In this document: positions 44,055 to 53,087 of the stretch, in pieces
Layout: the number at the start of each line of letters is the position of its first letter
Numbering within the stretch: position 1 is the stretch's first letter
Origin: Hyphobacterium sp. CCMP332
GTDB taxonomy: Bacteria; Bacteroidota; Bacteroidia; Cytophagales; CCMP332
Assembly: GCA_014323545.1 (NCBI GenBank)
Contig: CP058647.1
Span: 310,001-374,000 of the forward strand
Length of the DNA: 64,000 nt
Direction: 5' to 3'
Program-made: the position numbers and the translations under genes
The notes under the pieces: model-generated
Seen by the model: the letters and a program-made list of their open reading frames with translations, nothing else
Told to the model about the DNA's origin: nothing
The model's database searches: none

Positions 44055-44066
44055 AAAATTTATAAT

Positions 44067-45584
44067 TTACCTCACGCCGTGTAATAGTTTCTTCAAGACG
44101 GGAGAAATCAGAATTAGAAATAATCCCGTGCCCATGGCGAAAAGTCCGATATTTGTATAAACTTCTTCATAGACCATAAAGCTCTCAGCTCTGGTCAACT
44201 CTACGCCATCTCCACCTTCAACCGTTCCAGTTAACTGAGCAATTTGACCAGCAAGAAAATTTGCTCCTGCAAAAGTTAAGAACCAGGCGCCCATTACTGT
44301 TCCGGTTAAATCCTTTGGTGCCAATTTGGTGACCATGGACAAACCGATCGGAGATATAAAAAGCTCTCCAGTGGTATGGAAAAAGTACAATAGAATGATT
44401 ATGATATGTGGAATCAAAAAAGTTGCGCTTACAGGAGAAAGTGGAACGAGTAAATACCCAAATCCAAGAAATGCAATGCCCAAGCCAAATTTGGCCGGAA
44501 TATTTGGATTCATTTTCATTTTATCCAGTTTGACCCACATCCAGGAAAAAATTGACCCCAATACCAATATGAAAAATGGATTGTAAAATTGTGTGGTTGC
44601 AGCAGCCATTTCCCAATTGCCCAACCAGGCAAAAGTCCTGTTGATATGATCACGAGCAAATATGGTCAAAGATGTCCCCGCCTGCTCAAAGAAGGCCCAA
44701 AATACCACATTGAATAACATCAATATAATCAACATAAATATTTTATCCCTTTGAACATTATCGCTACTAAATGCAGTACTTAATAAATTAAAGACCACAT
44801 AAATTGCGGTGGCAGCAAGTAACCAGCCTACGACAGTATAATAAGTAAATAGCACATAAAGCATGGGTATTACCGCAAGAGATGCCAAAATGGTAACAGT
44901 CTGAAGATTTAATGGCCCTAGGAAAGGGGCGTAAAGTTTTTGAGGATTAGGTGGCTCTGCATGTGGGTAGACCAATTTTCTGCCTAAATAAAAAATCAGA
45001 AATCCGGCCATCATACCAACACCTGCCATTGCAAAACCCCATCTATAGCCATATACACTACCAATTTGAGCAACAATTGTCGTAGCTAAGAATGCACCGA
45101 CGTTAATACCTATGTAGAAAATAGTAAATCCTGAATCTCTTCGTGGGTCGTTTTCTTCATAGAGTTTACCTACCACCGAAGATATATTAGCCTTGAAATA
45201 CCCGTTTCCAACTATAATTGTAGCCATTCCGATGTACAACCAGGATTCTGAACCTCCGAGTATTAAAAATTCTCCAATGGACATTAAAATTCCACCGAGA
45301 ATGATTGCAATTCTGTATCCCAGAATTTTGTCTGCGACTTTCCCGGCTATTACCGGTGCCGCATAAACCAATGCCGTATAGGCACCATATATTCCAAAGG
45401 CTTCATTATTACCTTTCATGATTGAATCAATAAGATAAAGGGTCAAAAGTGCCCTCATCCCATAATAACAAAACCTCTCCCACATTTCGGAGAAAAACAA
45501 GATCATAAGACCTCTTGGGTGGCCTAAAAATGTTTTTGTAGAAGGCAGAGAAGAAGGTCCCTCATTTTGCGGTGAATCTGTCAT
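44067..45584 (-). CDS. proton-dependent oligopeptide transporter (POT/PTR family, MFS)
   Basis: The 505-residue protein has about 12-14 membrane segments and the POT signatures: LFFSEMWERFCYYGMRALL with the ExxER proton site, GGILMSIGEFLILGGSES, and FTIFYIGINVGAFLATT. It imports di- and tripeptides with protons. Length is normal. It terminates near a bidirectional terminator shared with the DUF1295 gene. The reading start at 45584 follows a proline-rich, polar N-terminus typical of this branch. Confidence 0.9.
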   Translation of the reverse strand: MTDSPQNEGPSSLPSTKTFLGHPRGLMILFFSEMWERFCYYGMRALLTLYLIDSIMKGNNEAFGIYGAYTALVYAAPVIAGKVADKILGYRIAIILGGILMSIGEFLILGGSESWLYIGMATIIVGNGYFKANISSVVGKLYEENDPRRDSGFTIFYIGINVGAFLATTIVAQIGSVYGYRWGFAMAGVGMMAGFLIFYLGRKLVYPHAEPPNPQKLYAPFLGPLNLQTVTILASLAVIPMLYVLFTYYTVVGWLLAATAIYVVFNLLSTAFSSDNVQRDKIFMLIILMLFNVVFWAFFEQAGTSLTIFARDHINRTFAWLGNWEMAAATTQFYNPFFILVLGSIFSWMWVKLDKMKMNPNIPAKFGLGIAFLGFGYLLVPLSPVSATFLIPHIIIILLYFFHTTGELFISPIGLSMVTKLAPKDLTGTVMGAWFLTFAGANFLAGQIAQLTGTVEGGDGVELTRAESFMVYEEVYTNIGLFAMGTGLFLILISPVLKKLLHGVR

Positions 45585-45729
45585 TTAGTAAGCATTTAGT
45601 TTCTAATTCTTTCAAAAAGTACAATGATGCAAATTATTTTCCAAAATTTATGATTCTCGTCAAATTCTTAAAAATTGAATGATTTATATACAAAGTGATT
45701 TTTATCAGGGATGGATCATCTTTTATGTT

Positions 45730-45737
45730 TATTTTTG
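45730..45737 (+). promoter_or_regulatory. probable -7 element of pckA
   Basis: TATTTTTG matches the Bacteroidota -7 consensus TAnnTTTG and lies 25 bases before the ATG at 45762. No clear -33 TTTG is visible at the expected spacing. Confidence 0.4.
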
Positions 45738-45761
45738 CGGCCTGATAAAAAACTAAAAACA

Positions 45762-47369
45762 ATGACTTCAAACGTTGACCAGGCTCTGAAAGACGAGTTT
45801 ATCAAAATGGGTATTGGCAAAGCCTCTGAAATTAAATACCAACTTACTCCTTCTCAACTGGTGGAAGAAGGAATTAAAAATAGCGAAGGTGTGCTTACAG
45901 ACAACGGCGCATTTATGTGCGATACCGGGACATTTACAGGTAGATCTCCTAAAGACCGTTTCGTAGTTGAAGACGAAACCACAAAAGATTCCGTTTGGTG
46001 GGGACCAGTTAATATTCCTATTTCTTCTGCGCATTTTGATGGTTTACAGGACAAAATGTTAAAGTTTCTCGAAGGACAAAAATTGTATGTCCGGGATGCT
46101 TATGTTGGTGCCGACCCCAATTACAGATTAAGTCTTAGAGTTATTAATACATTGGCCTGGCATAATCTTTTTTGTAACAATATGTTTTTGAGACCTTCAA
46201 AAGAAGAGCTTAAAGGTTTTGATCCCACATTCACAATAATTTGCGCACCTGATTTTAAAGCCGACCCTGAAGTTGACGGCACAAGACAGGAAAATTTTGC
46301 CATTATAAATTTTAAAAAGAAAATGATTCTGATCGGCGGAACTGCTTATTCCGGTGAGATGAAAAAAGGCATGTTCTCGGTGATGAATTATATCTTGCCA
46401 CATGAAAAAAACGTGCTTTCAATGCATTGCTCTGCCAACATTGGTGAAGATGGAGATACTGCTGTGTTTTTTGGCTTATCCGGTACTGGTAAAACCACAT
46501 TGAGCGCCGATCCAAATCGCGGATTGATCGGAGATGATGAACATGGATGGACAAAAAACTCAGTGTTTAACTTTGAAGGTGGTTGTTATGCCAAGGTCAT
46601 TGACTTGACAAGAGAAAAAGAACCCGAAATCTGGGATGCAATTAAATTTGGAGCCATTGTTGAAAATACCAGATTTCTACCTGGAACCAGCCAGGTTGAC
46701 TATACCAATTCCTCTGTTACGGAAAACACAAGATCTGCTTATCCCATTGATCATATTAGCAATGCTGTAGAACCTTCAATTGGAAAAATTCCTGATAATA
46801 TTTTCTTCCTTACTTGTGATGCATTTGGTGTTTTGCCACCAATTTCAAAATTGCAAAAAGGACAGGCCATGTATCATTTTATTTCCGGATATACGGCAAA
46901 AGTAGCCGGTACTGAAGCCGGAATTACAGATCCGGTTACTACTTTTTCAGCTTGTTTTGGAAGTCCGTTTCTTCCTTTACATCCAACAAAATATGCCGAA
47001 ATGCTAGGAAAGAAAATGGACGAGCACAAAGTAAATGTTTGGCTCATTAATACCGGCTGGACCGGTGGACCATTCGGTGTGGGATCTCGAATGAAATTAT
47101 CATATACCCGGGCTATGATTACCGCTGCGCTGAAAGGTCAGATTAATAATGTTGAATTTGAAAAACACCCTATTTTTGGATTGGATGTACCAAAATCATG
47201 TCCGAATGTCCCTTCTGAAATTCTAAATCCTAGAAATACCTGGACAGACAAAGATGCCTATGATAATAAGGCCAATCAATTGGCCAGAGCATTTGTGGAA
47301 AACTTTCAAAAGTACGAAGACTTTGCCAACGCCGATATTATGGCCGGTGCGCCAAAAGCCATGGTTTAA
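45762..47369 (+). CDS. pckA: phosphoenolpyruvate carboxykinase (ATP)
   Basis: From ATG 45762 the 535-residue enzyme shows GTFTGRSPKDRFVVED near residue 56, FFGLSGTGKTTLSADPNRG (the kinase P-loop near 240), IGDDEHGWTKNSVFNFEGGC with metal-binding Asp and His, and NTRFLPGTSQVDY. It converts oxaloacetate and ATP to PEP, CO2 and ADP at the start of gluconeogenesis. The upstream 17 in-frame codons are rejected because the family starts with the TSNVDQAL-like helix. A hairpin terminator follows. Confidence 0.95.
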   Translation: MTSNVDQALKDEFIKMGIGKASEIKYQLTPSQLVEEGIKNSEGVLTDNGAFMCDTGTFTGRSPKDRFVVEDETTKDSVWWGPVNIPISSAHFDGLQDKMLKFLEGQKLYVRDAYVGADPNYRLSLRVINTLAWHNLFCNNMFLRPSKEELKGFDPTFTIICAPDFKADPEVDGTRQENFAIINFKKKMILIGGTAYSGEMKKGMFSVMNYILPHEKNVLSMHCSANIGEDGDTAVFFGLSGTGKTTLSADPNRGLIGDDEHGWTKNSVFNFEGGCYAKVIDLTREKEPEIWDAIKFGAIVENTRFLPGTSQVDYTNSSVTENTRSAYPIDHISNAVEPSIGKIPDNIFFLTCDAFGVLPPISKLQKGQAMYHFISGYTAKVAGTEAGITDPVTTFSACFGSPFLPLHPTKYAEMLGKKMDEHKVNVWLINTGWTGGPFGVGSRMKLSYTRAMITAALKGQINNVEFEKHPIFGLDVPKSCPNVPSEILNPRNTWTDKDAYDNKANQLARAFVENFQKYEDFANADIMAGAPKAMV

Positions 47370-47398
47370 TATTTACAAGGATTAATTATAACAATCAC

Positions 47399-47420
47399 AA
47401 AGCCCTGAAAAGGGCTTTTT
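47399..47420 (+). terminator. Rho-independent terminator of pckA
   Basis: AAGCCCT-GAAA-AGGGCTT followed by TTTTTT gives a seven-pair stem with a tetraloop and a U-tract, ending at the stop of the convergent menA gene. Confidence 0.85.
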
Positions 47421-48320
47421 TTATAGTCTGGAAATAAACATCAAAGCTGACATTAAAAAGGAACTGAGCGCTACAACTTTTAATTGCGAATCGAGCTTAT
47501 GGTTATCATCGGTTTTCCAGACTTTCACAAGGTGAAGCCAAAGGATAGGGAAAACAATCATAAATGACCATTCATAACCCGAGTAACTATTATGATTGGC
47601 GTAGGAAACTAAAATTACTTGTGGAATAATAATTAAAAAGCTGTGATAAATTTTTGCAGATCTGTATCCGATCCGTACTGGAATTGAGAATTTTCCCGCT
47701 TGCTTATCGCTCTCAATATCTCTCATATTGTTGACATTTAAAACAGCTACAGAGAATAGCCCAAATGATATTGCCGGTAAAACATCGGATAATATCAGTT
47801 CCCGAATTTGAAGAAAGGCAGTTCCCATAACCCCGATAATCCCAAAAAATACCAACACAAATAAGTCACCCCATCCGGCATAACCGTATGGATTTCTACC
47901 GGCTGTATAATTAATTGCTGCCCAAATTGATAAAAGTCCTAAAACAAACATGGAAACAACTTTGATCAATTCATTCTTTGGGAAAGACAAATACAATAAC
48001 AAGACTCCTGAAATAAAGGATAAAAAAGCAAAAATAATTATCGCCCACTTCATGGAAGAAACAGATATCTGTCCGCCCGAAACCATCCTTTCAGGTCCTT
48101 TCCTACCCTTGTGATCTGCACCGTGAATGGAATCGCCATAGTCATTGGCAAAATTTGATAAAATCTGAAGTAACAGTGTTGTTGTTAAAGTCAGAAAAAA
48201 GACTTCGTATTTAAATTCAATTCTGCCTGCTGTTATCGCTGAGCCGGCCAAAATCGAAGCGAAAGACAATGGTAATGTTCTGAACCGGGCCGCTACTATC
48301 CAGTGCTTTAGTGAAGCCAA
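47421..48320 (-). CDS. menA: 1,4-dihydroxy-2-naphthoate polyprenyltransferase
   Basis: The 299-residue UbiA-family protein has about eight to nine membrane segments and two aspartate-rich motifs: NFANDYGDSIHGADHKGRKG (about 58-77) and NMRDIESDKQAGK (about 185-197). The N-terminus KHWIVAARFRTLPLSFASIL is typical of MenA. It attaches a polyprenyl chain to 1,4-dihydroxy-2-naphthoate in menaquinone biosynthesis. It is on the same strand as, and directly downstream of, the glutathione peroxidase gene (no intergenic bases). Confidence 0.92.
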   Translation of the reverse strand: MASLKHWIVAARFRTLPLSFASILAGSAITAGRIEFKYEVFFLTLTTTLLLQILSNFANDYGDSIHGADHKGRKGPERMVSGGQISVSSMKWAIIIFAFLSFISGVLLLYLSFPKNELIKVVSMFVLGLLSIWAAINYTAGRNPYGYAGWGDLFVLVFFGIIGVMGTAFLQIRELILSDVLPAISFGLFSVAVLNVNNMRDIESDKQAGKFSIPVRIGYRSAKIYHSFLIIIPQVILVSYANHNSYSGYEWSFMIVFPILWLHLVKVWKTDDNHKLDSQLKVVALSSFLMSALMFISRL

Positions 48321-48893
48321 TTATTCTTTAATTGCATTTAAAATTTTATCGCCCATCGGTTTTACCCCAGATTGAAAAAAATGAGTCAATTCACCTTTCT
48401 CATTGACGAGATACTTGCAAAAATTCCAATTGGGCGCATCCTCGTTCCAACCGTTTAATTCTTTTGTGGATAACCACTGATATAATGGATGCATGTCGAC
48501 TCCTTTTACAGATATCTTTTCAAACATTTGAAATTCCACACCATAATTTCTTCGACAAAATAATGCTATTTCAGAATTGTTCCCTGGTTCCTGTGAACCA
48601 AAATTATTTGCAGGAAAACCCAAGATTACAACTCTATCTCCGTGCTTTTCATGTAATTCCTGTAATTCAGCATATTGAGGTGTATAGCCACATTTCGATG
48701 CTACATTAACCAGCATCACCTTTTTTCCCTGATACTTACTAAAATTAATTAAATCTCCTTCAATCGATTTTAATTTAAAACTGTAAAAGTCTGACGAATT
48801 ATTTTCACTCATATTTCCCGGTCTTGATGTGGACTTGTTAAAACAAGCAGTGAATAAAACAAATACTAAATAAAGGAAACTTATCTTTTTCAT
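48321..48893 (-). CDS. glutathione peroxidase family protein, lipoprotein
   Basis: The 190-residue protein has a lipoprotein signal (FLYLVFVLFTACFNK) and the peroxidase core: VNVASKCGYTPQYAELQ with the peroxidatic Cys, VVILGFPANNFGSQEPG with the conserved Gln, and WNFCKYLVNEKGE with the catalytic Trp and Asn. The enzyme reduces peroxides, probably with thioredoxin rather than glutathione in bacteria of this kind. It abuts menA exactly and is three bases from argS, so the three are likely one unit. Confidence 0.9.
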   Translation of the reverse strand: MKKISFLYLVFVLFTACFNKSTSRPGNMSENNSSDFYSFKLKSIEGDLINFSKYQGKKVMLVNVASKCGYTPQYAELQELHEKHGDRVVILGFPANNFGSQEPGNNSEIALFCRRNYGVEFQMFEKISVKGVDMHPLYQWLSTKELNGWNEDAPNWNFCKYLVNEKGELTHFFQSGVKPMGDKILNAIKE

Positions 48894-48895
48894 AA

Positions 48896-50686
48896 TTACA
48901 TTTTGTCTGGTACCTGAATACCCAATAAACCCATCGCCTTTTTTATTGTTTGAGCAGTGATCTGAGACAGTGCCAGCCTAAACTTTATCATATCATTGTT
49001 TTCTTCATTAAATATTGGAGAATCTGCATAAAAACGATTGTATTCTTTGGACAGATCGTAAACATAATTTGCTATTAATGATGGATCAAAGGCTTTAGCC
49101 GCCTCAATAATTCTATCTTCAAATAATGATATGATAAATAGCACTTCCCTTTCTGATTGGCTTAGCTCTGCTTCCATCTCCAGGTTTAGGTTGCTGAATT
49201 CAATTGTTTCAGTCTTTGCTCTTCTTAAAATTGCCTGAATTCTAGCATGTGTATATTGAATGAATGGACCTGTATGACCTTGAAATTGAATAGATTCTTC
49301 TGGGTCAAATAACATTCTTTTCTTCGGATCTACTTTTAGAAGAAAGAACTTCAATGCTCCAAGACCGAGATTATGATAAAGTGATTGTGCTTCTTCACTT
49401 TCAAAATCTTCAATTTTACCCAGTTCTTTGGTGTGCCTCTCTGCTGTATTTTGCATTTCCATTACCAAATCGTCAGCATCAACAACTGTTCCTTCCCTCG
49501 ACTTCATTTTACCTGAAGGCAAATCCACCATACCATATGAAAGATGATAGCATTTTGATGCCCATTCGTAACCTAGCTTTTCAAGTATTTTGAACAGGAC
49601 TTTAAAATGATATTCCTGTTCATTCCCGACGGTATAAACAATACCATTAAGATTTGGGAAATCTTCATACCTCTGAATTGCTGTTCCAATGTCTTGGGTC
49701 ATATACACCGAGGTCCCATCTGCTCTCAACAAGAGTTTTTCATCGAGGCCTTCATCGCTCAAGTCTACCCAAACAGAGCCATCTTCTTTTTTTCTGAAAA
49801 TCCCTTTTTCAAGTCCTTGCATTACTATGTCCCTACCTTTGAGATAAGTTTCAGATTCATAATAGAGTTGATCAAAATCTACACCAATGAGATCATAAGT
49901 GGAATCGAATCCTTTGTAAACCCATGAATTCATTTTTTTCCATAGCTCATTGACCTCTTCATCACCTTTCTCCCATTTCTTAAGCATTTCCTGGGCTTCT
50001 TTTAATATGGGCGCTTCCTTTTCTGCTCTTGTTTTTTCATAGCCGGACTCAATCAGTTTTTCAACTTCGGCTTTGTATTTTTTGTCATATTCTACATAAT
50101 ATTTACCAACGAGTTTATCACCTTTTAACCCGGAAGATTCGGGTGTTTCCCCTTTACCAAATTTTTTCCAGGCAAGCATGGACTTGCATATGTGGATCCC
50201 ACGATCGTTAATTATCTGGACTTTTTTTACTTTATTCCCTGCAAACTTTAAGAGTTCCGAAACAGACCATCCCAGGAAATTATTTCTCAAATGACCTAGG
50301 TGAAGTGGCTTATTGGTATTTGGAGATGAGTATTCAACAACATATAGTTTGTCACCATTGTCAATATTTGGCCATGAATTATCAAATGCAATATTGTTAA
50401 GAAATGATACCCAGTCTCGGTTTTTTAAACTAAGATTTAAAAACCCCTTCACTACATTATAATCAGCAACTATAGCCTTTTCTTTAAGTTTTGAGCCAAT
50501 TGATTCTGCTATTTCTTCGGGTTTTTTTCTTAGTAGTCTGGTCAGTGGAAAAGTTACGATGGTAATATTACCTTGAAATTCTTTTTTAGTAGGTTGAATG
50601 AGCAATTCAATATTCTGATCCTTGATTGAAAAATCATCATTCAATATATTGAGAATGTCATTTTTTAATTGGGTTTCCTTGATCAT
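48896..50686 (-). CDS. argS: arginyl-tRNA synthetase
   Basis: At 596 residues it fits class I arginyl-tRNA synthetase: the N-terminal Add1 domain, YSSPNTNKPLHLGHLRNNFLG with the HIGH-equivalent HLGH near residue 126, VDLPSGKMKSREGTVVDADD (the KMSKS-equivalent), and a C-terminal DALR domain (HARIQAILRRAKTE onward). It charges tRNA-Arg with arginine. It overlaps the upstream arginase gene by four bases, so the two arginine-using proteins are translationally coupled. Confidence 0.95.
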   Translation of the reverse strand: MIKETQLKNDILNILNDDFSIKDQNIELLIQPTKKEFQGNITIVTFPLTRLLRKKPEEIAESIGSKLKEKAIVADYNVVKGFLNLSLKNRDWVSFLNNIAFDNSWPNIDNGDKLYVVEYSSPNTNKPLHLGHLRNNFLGWSVSELLKFAGNKVKKVQIINDRGIHICKSMLAWKKFGKGETPESSGLKGDKLVGKYYVEYDKKYKAEVEKLIESGYEKTRAEKEAPILKEAQEMLKKWEKGDEEVNELWKKMNSWVYKGFDSTYDLIGVDFDQLYYESETYLKGRDIVMQGLEKGIFRKKEDGSVWVDLSDEGLDEKLLLRADGTSVYMTQDIGTAIQRYEDFPNLNGIVYTVGNEQEYHFKVLFKILEKLGYEWASKCYHLSYGMVDLPSGKMKSREGTVVDADDLVMEMQNTAERHTKELGKIEDFESEEAQSLYHNLGLGALKFFLLKVDPKKRMLFDPEESIQFQGHTGPFIQYTHARIQAILRRAKTETIEFSNLNLEMEAELSQSEREVLFIISLFEDRIIEAAKAFDPSLIANYVYDLSKEYNRFYADSPIFNEENNDMIKFRLALSQITAQTIKKAMGLLGIQVPDKM

Positions 50687-51636
50687 CCCTTTCTTTTTTC
50701 AAGTTCATGAACTGTTTTATCGAAAACCTCAAATGCCAAATTTGCCATTTTGTTGAGTTCATCCAGTGTTGGGTTTATTTCAACCATTTCCCATGCAACA
50801 ACTTTTTCCCAGGAAATCAATTTTGAGTTCAATTCAATTGCTTCTTCATGACTTAAACCGTTGTCAACCGGCGTTCCGGTTCCTCTACTGAGGCTTGGAT
50901 CCATGCTGTCAACATCAAAGGATATATATACTATGTCACAATTATTCAATCGCTTTTTGGTTTTCTCAATTGCCGCATCTAACCCGGTTTCCCTTAATTC
51001 CTCAACAGGAATGTTTAACATGGAATTTTTATCTATTAAATATTGCTCAGGTTTTTCTGTTGATCTAACAGCTATAAAAACAACATCTTTGTAATTATAC
51101 TTTGGACCCTCAATTCCAAGATTTTTAATTTTATTCCATTTATCGATAGTTTCTTTTTTAGGATTGTTTATTCGGCAATCCTGATTATCCTCAGCAGCAG
51201 CCATAGCCAAGGGCATTCCGTGCATATTGCCACTTGGGCTGGTGTATGGTGAATGCAAATCCGCATGCGCATCGATCCAAATTATACCCAAACGTTTATC
51301 GGGAAATGCTCTTTTTATTCCGGCAATACTGGCATAAGCCATAGAGTGATCTCCGGATAGAATCAAAGGGAAAATTTGTTCATTAATGACTTTAGTCACG
51401 TTTTGAGCATGTTTTTCTCCAACTTCTAATATCCCTTCTATGTATTTGCCATTCGGGTTCTGGGGTGGTAAATCCAAATCGTGATTTCGATGCGTTAATT
51501 TTGATGACTTGTATTTAGCAAAGAGTCTGGACTTCTTATTTCTAGCGGAAACCTTAAGTGCGTCAACACCTAAGCTTGCCCCCCTGGTACCTGCTCCTAA
51601 TTCTGAGGGCACTTCAATAAATTCAATGGACTTCAT
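50683..51636 (-). CDS. rocF: arginase
   Basis: The 317-residue protein has the binuclear manganese sites of the ureohydrolase fold: GDHSMAYASIAG near residue 94, WIDAHADLHSPYTSPSGNMH near 120, and SFDVDSMDPSLSRGTGTPV near 225. The first residues SIEFIEVPSELGAGTRGASLG match the arginase rather than agmatinase start. It hydrolyses arginine to ornithine and urea. Overlap with argS by four bases is unusual and may balance arginine use. Confidence 0.9.
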   Translation of the reverse strand: MKSIEFIEVPSELGAGTRGASLGVDALKVSARNKKSRLFAKYKSSKLTHRNHDLDLPPQNPNGKYIEGILEVGEKHAQNVTKVINEQIFPLILSGDHSMAYASIAGIKRAFPDKRLGIIWIDAHADLHSPYTSPSGNMHGMPLAMAAAEDNQDCRINNPKKETIDKWNKIKNLGIEGPKYNYKDVVFIAVRSTEKPEQYLIDKNSMLNIPVEELRETGLDAAIEKTKKRLNNCDIVYISFDVDSMDPSLSRGTGTPVDNGLSHEEAIELNSKLISWEKVVAWEMVEINPTLDELNKMANLAFEVFDKTVHELEKRKG

Positions 51637-51747
51637 TAATCGTAAAAAGATTTTTCATTCTAAGACACTACTCATGCCTTTTCAAAATGGCTGCAAATAT
51701 CAGATTTTTAGATGAATTTTTGAATTCTCAGAAAAGAATCATTTCAA

Positions 51748-52257
51748 TTATTCCCGGTATTTGAGAATTGTTTCGACGGCTTCACTAAGATTTGCGAAAT
51801 GTCTCTCGTTTTTTTCCCAGGGCTTGTTTACTCTTAAGCCTTTTATGCCAATTTTTTCCGCCGAGACAATATCGCGATCGCTATCTCCCACCATCCACGA
51901 ATTGGAAACATCAATTTTGTATTTTGAAATAGCCCGTTCAAACATTAAAGTATCCGGTTTTCTTGAAATGCTTTGAGTAAAATCAGGGTGATAAGGTGAA
52001 TAAAACATATCATCTAAAATATGATCGCATTGTTCCTGAAGAAATATGTGACAATTATGAACATGTTCTTTTGTATATAAGCCTTTCGCTATGCCTCCCT
52101 GATTGGTAATAACGATTAATAAGAATTTCGATTTCTTTAATTTCTCCAACGCTGCTTTTACTCCTTTAATTATGACAAAATCCTCCACATTGAAAGTATA
52201 TTCACCGCGTTCCTGATTCAATACACCATCTCTGTCAAGAAAAACACATTTATTCAT
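51748..52257 (-). CDS. HAD-IIIA phosphatase, GmhB-like, lacking the zinc-binding loop
   Basis: The 169-residue protein starts MNKCVFLDRDGVLNQERGEY (HAD nucleophile DxD), then IVITNQGGIAKGLYT, the lysine region SISRKPDTLMFERAI, and MVGDSDRDIVSAEKIG. This is the D-glycero-D-manno-heptose-1,7-bisphosphate phosphatase layout, but the expected zinc loop of the CPHHP/CxCRKP kind reads SPYHPDFTQSISRKP and has lost its cysteines. It may therefore act on another phosphate. It stands alone, downstream of nothing obviously linked to it. Confidence 0.78.
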   Translation of the reverse strand: MNKCVFLDRDGVLNQERGEYTFNVEDFVIIKGVKAALEKLKKSKFLLIVITNQGGIAKGLYTKEHVHNCHIFLQEQCDHILDDMFYSPYHPDFTQSISRKPDTLMFERAISKYKIDVSNSWMVGDSDRDIVSAEKIGIKGLRVNKPWEKNERHFANLSEAVETILKYRE

Positions 52258-52292
52258 AATTACAATTTATACAATAAAGTCCTTTCAATCGT

Positions 52293-52300
52293 TATCTTAG
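52293..52300 (+). promoter_or_regulatory. possible -7 element of the dolichol-phosphate-mannose-type synthase gene
   Basis: TATCTTAG is one mismatch from TAnnTTTG, followed by CGCC as at other promoters of this window, 28 bases before the proposed TTG start at 52329. Confidence 0.3.
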
Positions 52301-52328
52301 CGCCAAAATTAAAATCGATTTAAGCCAA

Positions 52329-53087
52329 TTGAAAGATAGCCTGGTAATCATACCGACTTATAATGAGATCGACAATATTGAAGGTATTATTCGAAAAACA
52401 TTCGATGTGTCTTCCATTTTTCACATTTTAATTGTAGATGACGGATCACCTGATGGAACAGCCGACAAGGTAAAGCAATTGCAATCCGAATTTGCCGAAA
52501 GATTGTTTATGCTTGAGAGACCCGGAAAAATGGGTTTGGGTACAGCATATATAACAGGATTTAAATACGCCCTTGAAAATGGCTATGAGATGATCTATGA
52601 AATGGATGCTGATTTTTCCCATGACCCTAACTCTCTCTCTGACCTCAGAAAAGCAATTGCAGAAGAGGGTAATGATATGGCCATAGGTTCCAGATATGTC
52701 ACAGGCGTAAATGTGGTTAACTGGCCAATGGGAAGAGTGTTGATGTCATTCTTTGCAAGTAAATATGTGCAATTCATCACGAGCATGCCAATCAATGATG
52801 CTACAGCTGGTTTTATTTGTTATTCAAGAAAGGTGCTGGAAACCATTGATCTAGATAAAATTCGTTTTGTAGGCTACGCCTTTCAAATTGAAATGAAATT
52901 TAAAACATGGAAATACGGCTTTAAAATCAAGGAAGTACCGATAATATTTACAGACAGAACCAAGGGCACCTCAAAAATGTCAAAGCGAATTTTTAAAGAA
53001 GCATTTTTTGGTGTAATTCAATTGAAAATGGAAAGTTGGTTTACCAAATACATACGCGAGGAAAGCAGCAATAAATCTCAGTCCTGA
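52329..53087 (+). CDS. polyprenol-phosphate mannosyltransferase-type GT2 (Dpm1-like)
   Basis: TTG at 52329 is chosen as start because it gives MKDSLVIIPTYNEIDNIEGI, the correct GT2 N-terminus with no spare residues. Motifs follow: ILIVDDGSPDGTADKV, ERPGKMGLGTAYITGFKYAL and MDADFSHDPNSLSDL (the DxD equivalent). Dpm1-type enzymes make polyprenyl-phosphate-mannose or -glucose from NDP-sugar. The C-terminus has no membrane segments. The 3' end overlaps the convergent alpha/beta hydrolase gene by ten bases. Confidence 0.88.
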   Translation: MKDSLVIIPTYNEIDNIEGIIRKTFDVSSIFHILIVDDGSPDGTADKVKQLQSEFAERLFMLERPGKMGLGTAYITGFKYALENGYEMIYEMDADFSHDPNSLSDLRKAIAEEGNDMAIGSRYVTGVNVVNWPMGRVLMSFFASKYVQFITSMPINDATAGFICYSRKVLETIDLDKIRFVGYAFQIEMKFKTWKYGFKIKEVPIIFTDRTKGTSKMSKRIFKEAFFGVIQLKMESWFTKYIREESSNKSQS

